Made by a program: the position numbers and the translations under genes. A DNA stretch of 64,000 bases from positions 16,384-80,383 of the forward strand of contig CAICTM010000289.1 in the NCBI GenBank assembly GCA_903772945.1, read 5' to 3'. The DNA comes from Seminavis robusta (taxonomy: Eukaryota; Bacillariophyta; Bacillariophyceae; Naviculales; Naviculaceae). The notes beneath the pieces are model-generated. The model was not told where the DNA came from, did not search any database, and saw only the letters and a program-made list of their open reading frames with translations. This document shows, piece by piece, positions 44,674-55,400 of the stretch. Each line of letters opens with the position of its first letter. Within the stretch, counting starts at the first letter, position 1.

Positions 44674-45363
44674 CTATCCCAGTTTTCCTCCGATGGCAAG
44701 GTAGAAACCGGCAGGGCCCGTCAAAAGTCCAAGAGCAGTGACAACTTCATGGACAATCTTCCCATCCTTCATTGTGTACCAAATTCTTTCTGGGTCCAAC
44801 ACTACATGCTTTCCTGTGGCAGTAATTGGTGGATACACAGCAAACTTGTAAGGCTGCCCATTATGAGTGCCCGTGACGCACAGGTCCTCCACCATGACTT
44901 TGCCAGGTTCCACTTCCTTGATGCTGTCATAGTTGAAGCGGAAATCCTTGAAACTTTTTGTGAGACTCACAATCTCTGTCTGCAAGGCTCTTGCAGTGAT
45001 AGGAGCCATGTCATCAAACTTGACCTGAACTTTATCGCTGGCATAGAACGCTATCAAATCATCTGCAGGCGAGTGAGCATTTACCGCGGCAACATATTTC
45101 TCAATGATTTGTTCGTTCAGAGTGCCACTGCACTGTGCAGTTTCTTCATTGGATGCGCTGGAGTTGAGGGTTCTTTCACTGCTGAGTCTGGTGGGTTTGG
45201 CCTTTGGTTTTCTTTTGCGTCTTTTCCCCTTCTCCTTTCTACTTTCATTGTCGTGGCTATTAGTATCCTGGCTGCAATCCTCGTCCTTTCCATCATCATT
45301 CAAGTTGCCCGCCTTGGTCTTCAACAAGCCCTGCCTAGTGAAGAACTTTTTCAATACAATCAT
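44674..45363 (-). CDS. NTF2/SnoaL-like domain protein
   Basis: 229 residues from the ATG at 45363; the open frame extends 39 codons upstream but without ATG and through a simple repeat. An N-terminal ~85-residue tail is highly charged and basic (KRRKRKPKAKPTRLSSERT), then a single SnoaL/NTF2-like alpha+beta domain covers ~90-220: NEQIIEKYVAAVNAHSPADD (first helix), KVMVEDLCVTGTHNGQPYKF and DPERIWYTMKDGKIVHEVV (strands). SnoaL-like proteins act as small-molecule cyclases or isomerases, or bind ligands in unknown roles. The basic tail might direct it to nucleus or membrane, which is inference. No introns. Confidence 0.7.
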   Translation of the reverse strand: MIVLKKFFTRQGLLKTKAGNLNDDGKDEDCSQDTNSHDNESRKEKGKRRKRKPKAKPTRLSSERTLNSSASNEETAQCSGTLNEQIIEKYVAAVNAHSPADDLIAFYASDKVQVKFDDMAPITARALQTEIVSLTKSFKDFRFNYDSIKEVEPGKVMVEDLCVTGTHNGQPYKFAVYPPITATGKHVVLDPERIWYTMKDGKIVHEVVTALGLLTGPAGFYLAIGGKLG

Positions 45364-45390
45364 TTTGCCGGCAGGTGCAAACGTTTCCTT

Positions 45391-45432
45391 TGATGTTTTG
45401 CTGATGTTTTGCTGATGTTTTGCTGATGTTTG
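45391..45432. repeat. 11-bp tandem repeat
   Basis: Unit TGATGTTTTGC occurs three times plus a partial copy, just upstream of the start of the SnoaL-like gene. Confidence 0.85.
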
Positions 45433-45912
45433 GAATTGTGAGCACGTACATGGCAACAATATCGTACCGGTAGCATGCAAAGGTTGACCCCTTGGAACGT
45501 CTCCACGGGAGAAGCACTAAAACAGACAAGGCGGTATACCGGACCAAAGTGTGCAAAGCAAGACAGTGCAAAGACGCGGTTTCGTTCCTGTTCTTCCTGC
45601 TGTAGACGACACCTCTGGGTCGCCCCTGGTAAGATTCTATTCGGAACAAGCGCGAGGTGGTCCTCTCGCTATGACATTCACAGTACAACTCATCCCAGTG
45701 TCCAACCGCTTCTCGCTCCATCGGCGTAAGGAGGATTCTATATATATAGCTAGATTCTAGCTAGTGCTATGTCATATCGTACGGGATCAGCTGCCTCCAG
45801 AAGGCATGCTTGCCACGGTTCTGGTCCAATGACGCTTCGACGAGTACAGACGAATGAAGGCATCGAATCGAATCCTTAGTGGCTGGAAGGGAATAGGACC
45901 TTCCGTCGAGGC

Positions 45913-46252
45913 GAACTACAGAGCAGCAGCCACAAGAGCTCGGCTCTACATGGCTCTTTCATTGCCACTGGCTAGCTAGGTCGCTGGCTACCGTACCAGT
46001 ACCGGTATTGATATTCAGCATTCACAGATTCCGTGCTCTTTACTGTAGATCCATGCTTGCTTGGACTGTGTTCTTCCAGTCGTCTACAGTGGGGGAAAGA
46101 AATTGCAGAGCAGCACAAATCAAGTTTGGCTCTGTGCCTACTAGCCAGTGCGTGGCTCTTTCAGAGCAATACATGTAGCTAGCGAGCATAGAGTTCGCTG
46201 GCTATTGGTATTGGTGCAGTTCAGCGTTCACCATTCAGTGCTCTTTACCTCA
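45913..46252. repeat. diverged tandem duplication
   Basis: Two blocks share GGCTCTTTCA, CAGAGCAGCA, GCTGGCTA and GTGCTCTTTAC in the same order about 190 bp apart. Confidence 0.45.
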
Positions 46253-46269
46253 GCAGGTAAACTGCCTGA

Positions 46270-46308
46270 GAGCAGTCACTAAAAAATAGGTCGCACCCAA
46301 TATTGGTC
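46270..46308 (+). repeat. left terminal inverted repeat
   Basis: Begins GAGCAGTCACTAAAAAATAG and runs on to TATTGGTCG. Its partner is 48138-48174 on the other strand. Confidence 0.85.
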
Positions 46309-46570
46309 GATTGGTTTTTAGCTGGAACCCAAATCGAAACCTATTCAGTCACTAACTCATTTCGGTCGAGGTTTAGGTTGCGACCGAAATCGACCGGTCG
46401 TTCCACTGGTCGATTCAAGGTCACTTTGCGACCAGTGGATCGACCAGGTCGCTGTTTTTGGTTGTAGCCACATCAACACACAAAAGCCTCATCAACAGGC
46501 ATAGCAACAGGCATAGCAACAGGATACAATAGCAATACCTCCAACAAGGATATCCCATGAAGAAGTAGCA

Positions 46571-46980
46571 ATGAGCCTAGCAGCTCAAAGAGCTCGTGAA
46601 AGAGGAAGAGGATTGGACGAACTCACCTCTGGGCAACTAGGCGAGCCATGACGATCAAGTCGTCGTAGACTTCTATTTGATAGCTCTGTTGATGGTCCTG
46701 GAGAGTTCATTGATCACCGTACGCTGCCAAGACGAGAAAGGAAGAAGTACGATCATGCCAGGGCGAAGGAGTGCATCATGTCGGATTATCTTGGGCTCGC
46801 AATGCCACAAAGCAACCCATGGAATTGACGGAATGTTTGGTTCTCTTGATTGCATGCACACGATTTGGAAGAATTGCCCTGTTGGATGGCAGGGTAGCTA
46901 TTTGGGAGCCAAAGGGAAGCCAACGATTGTTTTGGAGGCGATCTGTGACCAGCAATTATTTTTTTCAAACCTAATAACTA
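46571..46980 (+). pseudogene. Harbinger transposase remnant
   Basis: The ATG at 46571 opens MSLAAQRARERGRGLDELTS, then TGA at 46648-46650, and the same frame continues RRRLLFDSSVDGPGEFIDHR, TLPRRERKKYDHARAKECIM to SDYLG, the usual N-terminal block of plant/diatom Harbinger transposases. A shift and deletion then lead to another frame with GMFGSLDCMHTIWKNCPVGW, which holds the first catalytic Asp (GSLDC) and the conserved WKNCP motif. The remaining DDE residues are missing, so the enzyme is dead. Confidence 0.8.
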
Positions 46981-47015
46981 AAATATTTGTTAATTCTCTA
47001 GGTTCTGTTGACAAA

Positions 47016-47700
47016 CTAGACACCAGCTTCATCGTTGATATTGTTGGGAGACTGGATGCCACTAACATCAGGTGGATGGGTGATACCAGCTCCAGCAGGG
47101 ACAGGGGAAGCACGGTTGCTGGTCAATCCACTAGCAACGGTGGCAGTTCCTGCAGCAGTAACAGTGGTTGGGGCACAATTCATAAGAAAGTGTTCAAGTG
47201 GAGTCGCTTCCAAAATCATGGCCTCGTCCAATTTCTGGTTCGCTTCATCCATACGGCCAAAATCTTTCAAGGTCTTGGCAAACGAATAGGCCTGAGAGAC
47301 AGCACGCTTCTTGGCTTGAATCTTCTTCCTGTCGGATTGCATTGTAGTTCAAACACAAATTCCCCCAAAACACATCTCCTTTTTCTTTGGCACCTTTGAC
47401 AAGGTTTGTTGTGGTTTTGCGGAAGGCCCGGGCCAAAATGGAATCCTCTTCTTCAGTCCATTTGAGGTTGGCCGCATTGAGAGTCTCCTTCTTGACTGGT
47501 ACGAGCTCAGGAGCTTTCACAGCATCCCCCTTTTTGGTCCTCTTCCTTGGAGGCAATGGAGGCTTGCCAGTGGGCTTCTTGGCGCAGCCTTGGCGGCAGC
47601 AATCTTCTTCAAGGGGACGTCGTCATCGTCATCTTCGTCGTCATCGTCGTCATCATCTTCGTCAGAATCGTCATCCGACTCCTCTTCCTCGTCAAAATCC
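47016..47700 (-). pseudogene. Myb/trihelix-like second protein of the Harbinger element
   Basis: From high to low coordinates: an acidic tract (DFDEEEESDDDSDEDDDD), VPLKKIAAAKAA, a one-base frame change near 47585, a basic stretch (PPRKRTKKGDAVKAPELV), a SANT/trihelix-like start (KWTEEEDSILARAFRK), GDVFWGNLCLNYNAI, another frame change near 47340, then MQSDRKKIQAKKRAVSQAYS, FAKTLKDFGRMDEANQKLDE. Harbinger elements need a Myb-like partner for nuclear import and DNA binding of the transposase. The gene is frameshifted at least twice. The end at ~47016 is uncertain. Confidence 0.65.
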
Positions 47701-48137
47701 TTGCCACGCTTCTTGCTATGGCTCCTGTACTCTTGGCAGGTGTAGAAACTGCCTCTACTTCTTCTTCTTCATCAGATGATGACTTGACTGATGCGGCAGA
47801 TCATCTTGACGCTTCTTCCTGATGTCTGCTGCGGCTTGTTGTGCTTCTCCACAAAGCCATCTCCCTTTCCCTTACTCCTGCAGTCTTCATTGTCAAACCA
47901 AACAACCAAAGCAACCAAAGCAACCAAAGCAATCAATAAAGCACACTGATGAGTGAGCGAAATGAGCTCGAGCGAAAGTTTCCACGGAACGAACGACCGT
48001 TTCGCGACCTATGTTGCAACCGAAATTTTAGTGATTGAATTGGTCAATTAGGTATCAGTCGACCGATATGGCGACCCAATTTTAGTGAATGAAAAAGGTC
48101 GCCGTTTGGGTCGACCAGATAGGTATCTATTTGGGAA

Positions 48138-48174
48138 CGACCAATAGTGCGACCTATATTTTTAGTGACTGCTC
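48138..48174 (-). repeat. right terminal inverted repeat
   Basis: Read on the minus strand it begins GAGCAGTCACTAAAAATATA and continues GGTCGCACTATTGGTCG. Confidence 0.85.
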
Positions 48175-48187
48175 TGAGTTCTCAACC

Positions 48188-48270
48188 CCTTTAACCTCGG
48201 CAGTCTAACTGCCTGAGTTCTCAACCCCTTTACCTCGGCAGGTAAACTGCCTGAGTTCTCAACCCCTTTA
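48188..48270. repeat. ~39-bp tandem repeats with inner palindrome
   Basis: Two full copies of TTTACCTCGGCAGGTAAACT followed by GCCTGAGTTCTCAACCCC; a third is split by the Harbinger element (left part 46247-46269). GGCAG and CTGCC within each copy can pair. Confidence 0.75.
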
Positions 48271-48273
48271 ATG

Positions 48274-48390
48274 CTATTTCCTATTTCCTATTTCCTATTT
48301 TCTATTTCCTATTTCCTATTTCCTATTTCCTATTTCCTATTTTCTATTTCCTATTTCCTATTTCCTATTTCCTATTTCCTATTTCCTATT
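48274..48390. repeat. heptamer minisatellite TATTTCC
   Basis: About 16 units of TATTTCC (some TATTTTC) in a row. The open frame across it is just the repeat translated. Confidence 0.9.
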
Positions 48391-48592
48391 CCGGTGAAGC
48401 CAAAGTATAAGGATAGAGATAGTCATAAGCCAACAAAACTGAACATTGATGGTTCAATACAAGTTAGGGGTAGGAATAAATCATTAATATTTAAGGTTAG
48501 TGCAATCAGCACAACAGCACAATAAGCCAGCAGGAGTTGTAAAGGTTAGAGTTACAATAAGGGAATGGCAGCTGGTAAATTATAGAGTAGCG

Positions 48593-48710
48593 GGCGGCAA
48601 CACACGACGTAGTCGGGTGTTGTCGCCAGGACTAGCTTAATAAAGAAGGTTGCAATGAGGGAATGAATGATACCGGGCGGCAACACACGACGTAGTCGGG
48701 TGTTGTCGCC
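48593..48710. repeat. duplicated 35-bp hairpin
   Basis: GGCGGCAACACACGAC, loop GTA, then GTCGGGTGTTGTCGCC: 16-base arms with three mismatched or wobble pairs. The whole unit occurs at 48593-48627 and identically at 48676-48710. The flanks (GGGAATG before, CTAGCTT after) are partly shared, so the pair is a tandem duplication of ~83 bp. Confidence 0.8.
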
Positions 48711-49421
48711 AGGGCTAGCTTGAAAGATGGGTGCAATCGGAACATGATCCTCCTTCTTCTATCTGTCTTTCTGCCGAGGTATCGCAGCTCCCGCTGACTT
48801 ATCTGTAGATCCATGCTTGCTGGGTTCGGCTCTTCTACAGTGGGGAAAAGTGGGTTTCTCAAAAGACTCCTCCGCAGGAGTCGAGTCTAGTCGAGTCGAG
48901 CGAGTCTCAGTCGAGTGAGTCTTCATGATTTGTGTATTTTAAAAACCGATCAATTATCTCAGTTCTAGTAGAGCAGCAGCACAAGGATACCCACAACTCA
49001 TGCCTTCTGTGCTAGCTAGTAGCTTTCGCATGTAAAATCCTCGACGATCTCCGCATGGCCGCGCAAGATGACGTTGTAGATCCAACCCGGACTCCCCAGT
49101 AAGATCAACTCGGAGGGTCGCGAGCGATCCGCCGCCATTCACAAGCATGAGAGAACACCAATACCTCGAATGATCCAATCCCTAACGTAACGGTCATGAG
49201 TGCATCCCTTTGGAATTCCCTTGGTTTCAGACGCCGACATTGCTCTTGGTTGTACGAGCTTCCCATCAGATTTCGTGAGGAACTTGTCGGGAGGGTGAGA
49301 GCGCTGCCGCCACTCTTCCGCTGACACTGACAACTCTCTCCGAGTCGAGTCTACTGTACATGACTCGCCAACAAGCCGCCATGGTGCCAGGAAGCAACCA
49401 CTCTCAAAGTCATCAGATGTT

Positions 49422-52400
49422 TTATGGACAACTATGACAGAAGGGACCTACAGGAACCGCATTGATGTCGGGAGACCCTGTATTTGGACATGCAGTACCC
49501 GTAAATGAGGAACCCGCAGAGAAACTGGCTGTGGGTACCTTGGTACCCCAAGCACACAGATCCTGGTTGAAGGAAGCAGCGTTTTCGAACGTGTTGCTAA
49601 TAGACCCTACAGCGGAGACATCCCTGCAGAACAAGAGGAGGAAAGAAATTCCAATGAGTCTGTCGTCATAACAGTTTGGGATCCATCAAGAGACATCAAG
49701 CCACCCACCAGCTGGATATGTCAATGTTGAAAGCGGTCCCTTGAAAGGCTTTCCTCAATTGTCTCACTTTCCCGACATCTGCCATGTTGAATTGGACAAA
49801 GAAACCATAAGGGCAAGTCTCTTGGGAAATCGAATCCAACCAAGAGATGAACTTACTCCAACCACTGATGTCACGATTAAATCTTGTGCATTCAGCAAAA
49901 ATGGCCTGCATGTTCGTGACTCTACTTGTATCTAATGCGGCAACAAAAACGGAAAGGGGGAAATGAATCAGAAACACAACAACTGACACAGTTTCATCCA
50001 CCAAATTACATATACATTGACATACCCCAAGTACCAACGTTACCGTTGAACTTAGATGCCTTCCAGAAGGTGTCTCTCTTTTTTAAAATATATGGATAAT
50101 AAATATAAGAGAGAGTATACAGACTGTGCAGGTCTCCATTCGCCAACAAGTGTAACCATTGCATCGATGATGTTGAAACGGAAAGGTACTTACCATATTC
50201 GTGACTTTGCTTGTGTCTTTGATTGATAGCCATTGAAGAAGATTAAAAAAGGTTCAGATTCAATTTCCAAATGATATTGTTGTCATGTGTCACAGGTTTA
50301 CCTGTTTACCTACCCCAACTATTCAAACTCCTGTCATATCTTTTGCAACCTTCAAAGGCACCAAACAAGTTCTGCACCCTTGAAACATCCCAATTGTTTA
50401 GATACACATTGAATTTTGCAGCACCTTTTATGAAACAATAGAGTTAGCATGCAAGGCTTCACAGAAGGGATGGGCAGAATTACCTTACTTACCAGCAAAG
50501 ATTGAGTTCATGGAAGTTACACCACTAACATCCCAACCTCCGACATAACCATTGAATGTTGACACATGAGATAGACCAGCGATCAAGGAGTCTGATAGCA
50601 CAGCAAGTCCACAGTTAGTGTAGTGTGAGTCACCAGAAAGTGTGAGAAGCAGTGCCAACATGAGCTCCAAGCACAATAAGGAATCTCAGCGTTTTTTTGG
50701 TGCACATACCAAAGTTACTAACTGCTTGCACATTCCATGTCCCTATGGGGCCTATTTGTGATGGTGTAAAAAAACAAAAACAAATTTGTTTGGGCAAAGA
50801 CGACAATGATAAGGAGTTCACATTGCCGGACAAAATTCCTTACCATAGGGACCTGTGGGTGAGTAGTCATTAGATTCTAGAGCTGCAATCAAGGAATTTT
50901 TGTCTCCAAATGCTTCAGTTGCAACAGACCAATGAAGACCACCCGTGAGCTACACGAAAAACACTAAAATGGTTCACGGCCGTGTCAAACACCTTACCAT
51001 AACTTGTTGGAGCAGCTGAAGGGACAGGTGTTGGAACAGTTGTGGGAGCTATGGTGGCAGTTGGAGTAGCAGAAGGGACAGTTGATGGTAGATTTGTGGG
51101 AGCCGTGGTGGGTGACTGAGAAGGTGCCACAGCTGTGGTCGGTGACTGTGAGCTACATGAAACGCACTAAAATGGGTCATAGCCGTGTCAAATACCTTAC
51201 CATAACTTGAAGGAGCGGCTGAAGGGACAGGTGTTGGAACAGTTGTGGGAGCTATGGTGGCGGTTGGAGTAGCAGAAGGGACAGTTGATGGTAGATTTGT
51301 GGGAGCCGTGGTGGGCGACTGAGAAGGTGCCACAGCTGTGGTCGGTGACTGTGAAGGTGCCTCAGACGGAGCTTTGCTTGGAGAGTTGGTGGGCACCTTA
51401 GTTGGGGGTGTAGTGGGGGCTTTGGTAGGTGCTGGTGTTGGTTGATTGGTAGGCTGTGGTGTTGGTTGATTGGTTGGCTGTGGTGTAGGTGACTTAGATG
51501 GAGAGGTTGTTGGCATAGATGATGGCACTACGGAAGGCACAGATGTGGGACTTAAACTTGGGCTGTTGGAGGGAAAATTGGATGGGGCAATGCTAGGACT
51601 TGAGGATGGGACACCAGAAGGACTGATGCTCGGGATTGCTGAAGGTTCAAATGATGGAGAGCCAGTTGGGATTTGGGAAGGATAAATTGATGGATTGTTG
51701 CTTGGGCTTGTGGAAGGCACATAAGAGGGAACAACACTAGGATTTGCGGATGGAAAACCGGAAGGACTGGAGCTCGGGTTTGTAGAAGGCACATTTGATG
51801 GACGAAGACTAGGATTTGAAGATGGAGCATCTGATGGACGAACAGATGGTTGCAATGATAATGATGGACTTGATGATGGAGAACCGGATGGCACGATGGA
51901 TGGGCCAGTACTGGGAAATTTAGATGGTGTGGCAGAATGAGACGGCACGGAGGATGGAACAGAGCTTGGATTCAAAGATGGCAATGATGATGGGCTTGAT
52001 GAGGGAGCAGAAGATGCTGAGGGCTTTGTGGATGGACCCGAACTTGGGATTTTGGATGGCCATGATGATGGGTTTGATGAAGGAGCCACACTGGGACTGG
52101 AACTTGGCAACATGCTTGGTTGGGAACTTGGGGAAGTTGATGGAGCCTGGCTGTTGCTGGGACTGGCACTTGGCAAAGTGCTAGGTTGCACACTGGGGAC
52201 TGCAGATGGTGATTGACGAATCTGATGGTCCAAGGATGAAGAAAAGGATAAAGACTCAGCAATAGCCTCAGTATTGATCTCCATATTGAACCGCTGCAAA
52301 AAATCTCCTACAGAGGCGGTAAGTTCTTCATCCAAGGCATCAGGACTGGAGGTCACAGTGAATTCCACATAGAATCTACCACCAGAAGAGAGAACAGGTT

Positions 52401-55400
52401 CCCCCACCAGTATGCTTTCAATTGATGACAGAGAGCCTGCAATTGAGTTGTACGATTCCACAAAGGCATAAGACATTATTTGCTCAGACCAATCAGTGGT
52501 GGGGCCACTGAATGAAATGTAATAGTCCTCCTGCACTGATGGGCCGCTTGGGGACTCTGTACTCAAAGACAAGGCAACAGGATCGATTCCTTGGATCTCA
52601 TCGTTGTACTGCTCAAGGAACTCAGCCTCGGACGATGTGAGGTCTTCGTCCAAGGCCTCGGGGCTGGAGGTGACCGTGAATTCCAGGTAGAAACCAACGC
52701 CAGGTATGGGAACTGCCTGACCAGCCTCGATGGCCTCGATGGTAGAACCAGAACCAGCCAGGGAGTTGTATGCCTCTACGAACGCATCAGTCATTTCTTG
52801 GTCTGCCCAACCGGTGGTGGGGCCACTGAATGAAATGTAATAGTCCTCCTGCACTGATGGGCCGCTTGGGGCTCTGTACTCAAAGACAAGGCAACAGGAT
52901 CGATTCCTTGATCTCATCGTTGTACTGCTCAAGGAACTCAGCCTCAGACGATGTGAGGCTTCGTCCAAGGCCTCGGCTGGAGGTACCGTGAATTCCAGGT
53001 AGAAACAAACGCCAGGTAGGAACTGCCTGACCAGCCTCGATGGCCTCGATGGTAGAACCAGAACCAGCCAGGGAGTTGTATGCCTCTACGAACGCATCGT
53101 CATTCTTGGTCTGCCAACCGTGGTGGGCAACTGAAGAAATGTAAATAGTCCTCTGCACTGATGGGCGCTTGGGACTCGTACTCAAAGACAAGGCAACAGG
53201 ATCGATTCTTGGATCTCATCGTTGTACTGCTCAAGGAACTCAGCCTCAGACGATGTGAGTCTTCGTCCAAGGCCTCGGGCTGGAGGTACCGTGAATTCCA
53301 GGTAGAAACCAACGCCAGGTATGGGAACTGCCTGACCAGCCTCGATGGCCTCGATCGTAGAACCAGAACCAGCCAGGGAGTTGTATGCCTCTACGACGCA
53401 TCGGTCATTTCTTGGTCTGCCCAACCGGTGGTGGGCCATGAATGAAATGTAATAGTCCTCCTGCACTGATGGGCGCTTGGGGACTCGTACTCAAAGACAA
53501 GGCAACAGATCAATTCCTTGGATCTCCTTGAACTGCCCAAGGAACTCGCCTCGACGATGTGAGTCTTCGTCCAAGGCCTCGGCTGGAGGAACCGTGAATT
53601 CCAGGTAGAAACAAACGCCAGGTATGGGAACGCCTGACCAGCCTCGATGGCCTCGATGGTAGAACAGAACCAGCCAGGGAGTTGTATCCTCTACGAACGC
53701 ATCGGTCATTTCTTGGTCTGCCCAACCGGTGGTGGGGCCACTGAATGAAATGTAATAGTCCTCCTGCACTGTGGGCCGCTTGGGGCCTCTGTACTCAAAG
53801 ACAAGGCAACAGGATCGATTCCTTGATCTCATCGTTGTACTGCAAGGAACTCGGCCTCGACGATGTAGTCTTCGTCCAAGGCCTCGGGCTGGAGGTACCG
53901 TGAATTCAGGTAGAAACCAACGCCAGGTATGGGAACTGCCTGACGCCTCGATGGCCTCGATGGTAGAACCAGAACCAGCCAGGAGTTGTATGCCTCTACG
54001 AACGCATCGGTCATTTCTTGGTCGCCCAACCGGTGGTGGGGCCACTGAATGAAATGTAATAGTCCTCTGCACTGATGGGCCGCTGGGACTCGTACTCAAA
54101 GACAAGGCAACAGGATCGATTCCTTGGATCTCATCGTTGTACTGCTCAAGGAACTCAGCCTCAGACGATGTGAGGTCTTCGTCCAAGCCTCGGGCTGGAG
54201 GTGACCGTGAATTCCAGGTAGAAACCAACGCCAGGTATGGGAACTGCCTGACCAGCCTCGATGGCCTCGATGTAGAACCAGAACCAGCCAGGGAGTTGTA
54301 TGCCTCTACGAACGCATCGGTCATTTCTTGGTCTGCCCAACCGGTGGTGGGGCCACTGAATGAAATGTAATAGTCCTCCTGCACTGATGGGCCGCTTGGG
54401 GCTCTGTACTCAAAGCAAGGCAACAGATCGATTCCTTGGATCTCATCGTTGTACTGCTCAAGAACTCGGCCTCGGACGATGGAGGTCTTCGTCCAAGGCC
54501 TCGGGGCTGGAGGCAACCGTGAATTCCAGGTAGAAACCAACGCCAGGTATGGGAACTGCCTGACCAGCCTCGATGGCCTCGATGGTAGAACCAGATCCAG
54601 CCAGGGAGTTGTATGCCTCTACGAACGCATCGGTCATTTCTTGGTCTGCCCAACCGGTGGTGGGGCCACTGAATGAAATGTAATAGTCCTCCTGCACTGA
54701 TGGGCCGCTTGGGGACTCTGTACTCAAAGACAAGGCAACAGGATCGATTCCTTGGATCTCATCGTTGTACTGCTCAAGGAACTCGGCCTCAGACGATGTG
54801 AGGTCTTCGTCCAAGGCCTCGGGGCTGGAGGCGACCGTGAATTCCAGGTAGAAACCACCATCGCAAGTATGGAAACTGCCTGACCAGCCTCAATGGCCTC
54901 GATGGTAGAACCAGAACCAGCCAGGGAGTTGTATGCCTCTACGAACGCATCGGTCATTTCTTGGTCTGCCCAACCGGTGGTGGGGCCACTGAATGAAATG
55001 TAATAGTCCTCCTGCACTGATGGGCCGCTTGGGCCTCTGTACTCAAAGACAAGGCAACAGGATCGATTCCGGATCATCGTTGACTGCTAAGGAACTCGCC
55101 TTCGACGATGTGAGGTCTTCGTCCAAGGCCTCGGGGCTGGAGGTGACTGTGAATTCCAGGTAGAAACCAACGCCAGGTATGGGAACTGCCTGACCAGCCT
55201 CGATGGCCTCGATGGTAGAACCAGAACAGCCAGGGAGTTGTATGCCTCTACGAACGCATCGGTCATTTCTTGGTCTGCCCAGCCGGTGGTGGGGCCACTG
55301 AATGAAATGTAATAGTCCTCCTGCACTGATGGGCCGCTTGGGGACTCTGTACTCAAAGACAAGGCAACAGATCGATTCCTTGGATCTCATCGTTGTACTG

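Larger units (their letters stand above)
45364..46269. other. intergenic with repeats
   Basis: Includes the 11-bp tandem repeat at 45391, TACCGGTA at 45465 and 46000, a diverged duplication (about 45913-46040 versus 46105-46250) and the split flanking repeat of the Harbinger element. Confidence 0.5.
46270..48174. mobile_element. Harbinger-type DNA transposon, degraded
   Basis: 1905 bp. Terminal inverted repeats begin GAGCAGTCACTAAAAA at the left and match the reverse complement of the right end (48174 inward), continuing as TAGGTCGCAC and TATTGGTCG with small gaps. A 3-bp target duplication TGA flanks it (46267-46269, 48175-48177). Removing the element and one TGA restores an unbroken flanking repeat (AACTGCC-TGA-GTTCTCAACC). 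Inside are a transposase remnant (plus) and a Myb/trihelix-like protein (minus), the two-gene layout of PIF/Harbinger elements. Subterminal DNA is rich in GGTCGACC-like palindromes. Confidence 0.9.
48175..49421. other. repeat-rich intergenic region
   Basis: Holds two copies of the ~39-bp flanking repeat, the TATTTCC minisatellite and the duplicated hairpin. No gene is supported. Confidence 0.55.

Noticed and set aside
47387-47822. Plus-strand frames rich in Arg/His and Ser
   Set aside because: They are the antisense of the acidic tract of the Harbinger Myb-like protein.
48274-48390. TATTTCC array considered as telomere-like
   Set aside because: The heptamer is not a known telomere repeat and lies internally between genes.
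48271-48525. 84-codon frame reading FPISYFLFSISYFL
   Set aside because: It is only the TATTTCC minisatellite translated.
51470-52216. Plus-strand frames rich in Gly/Asp/Leu
   Set aside because: Antisense of the Pro-Ser stalk repeat.
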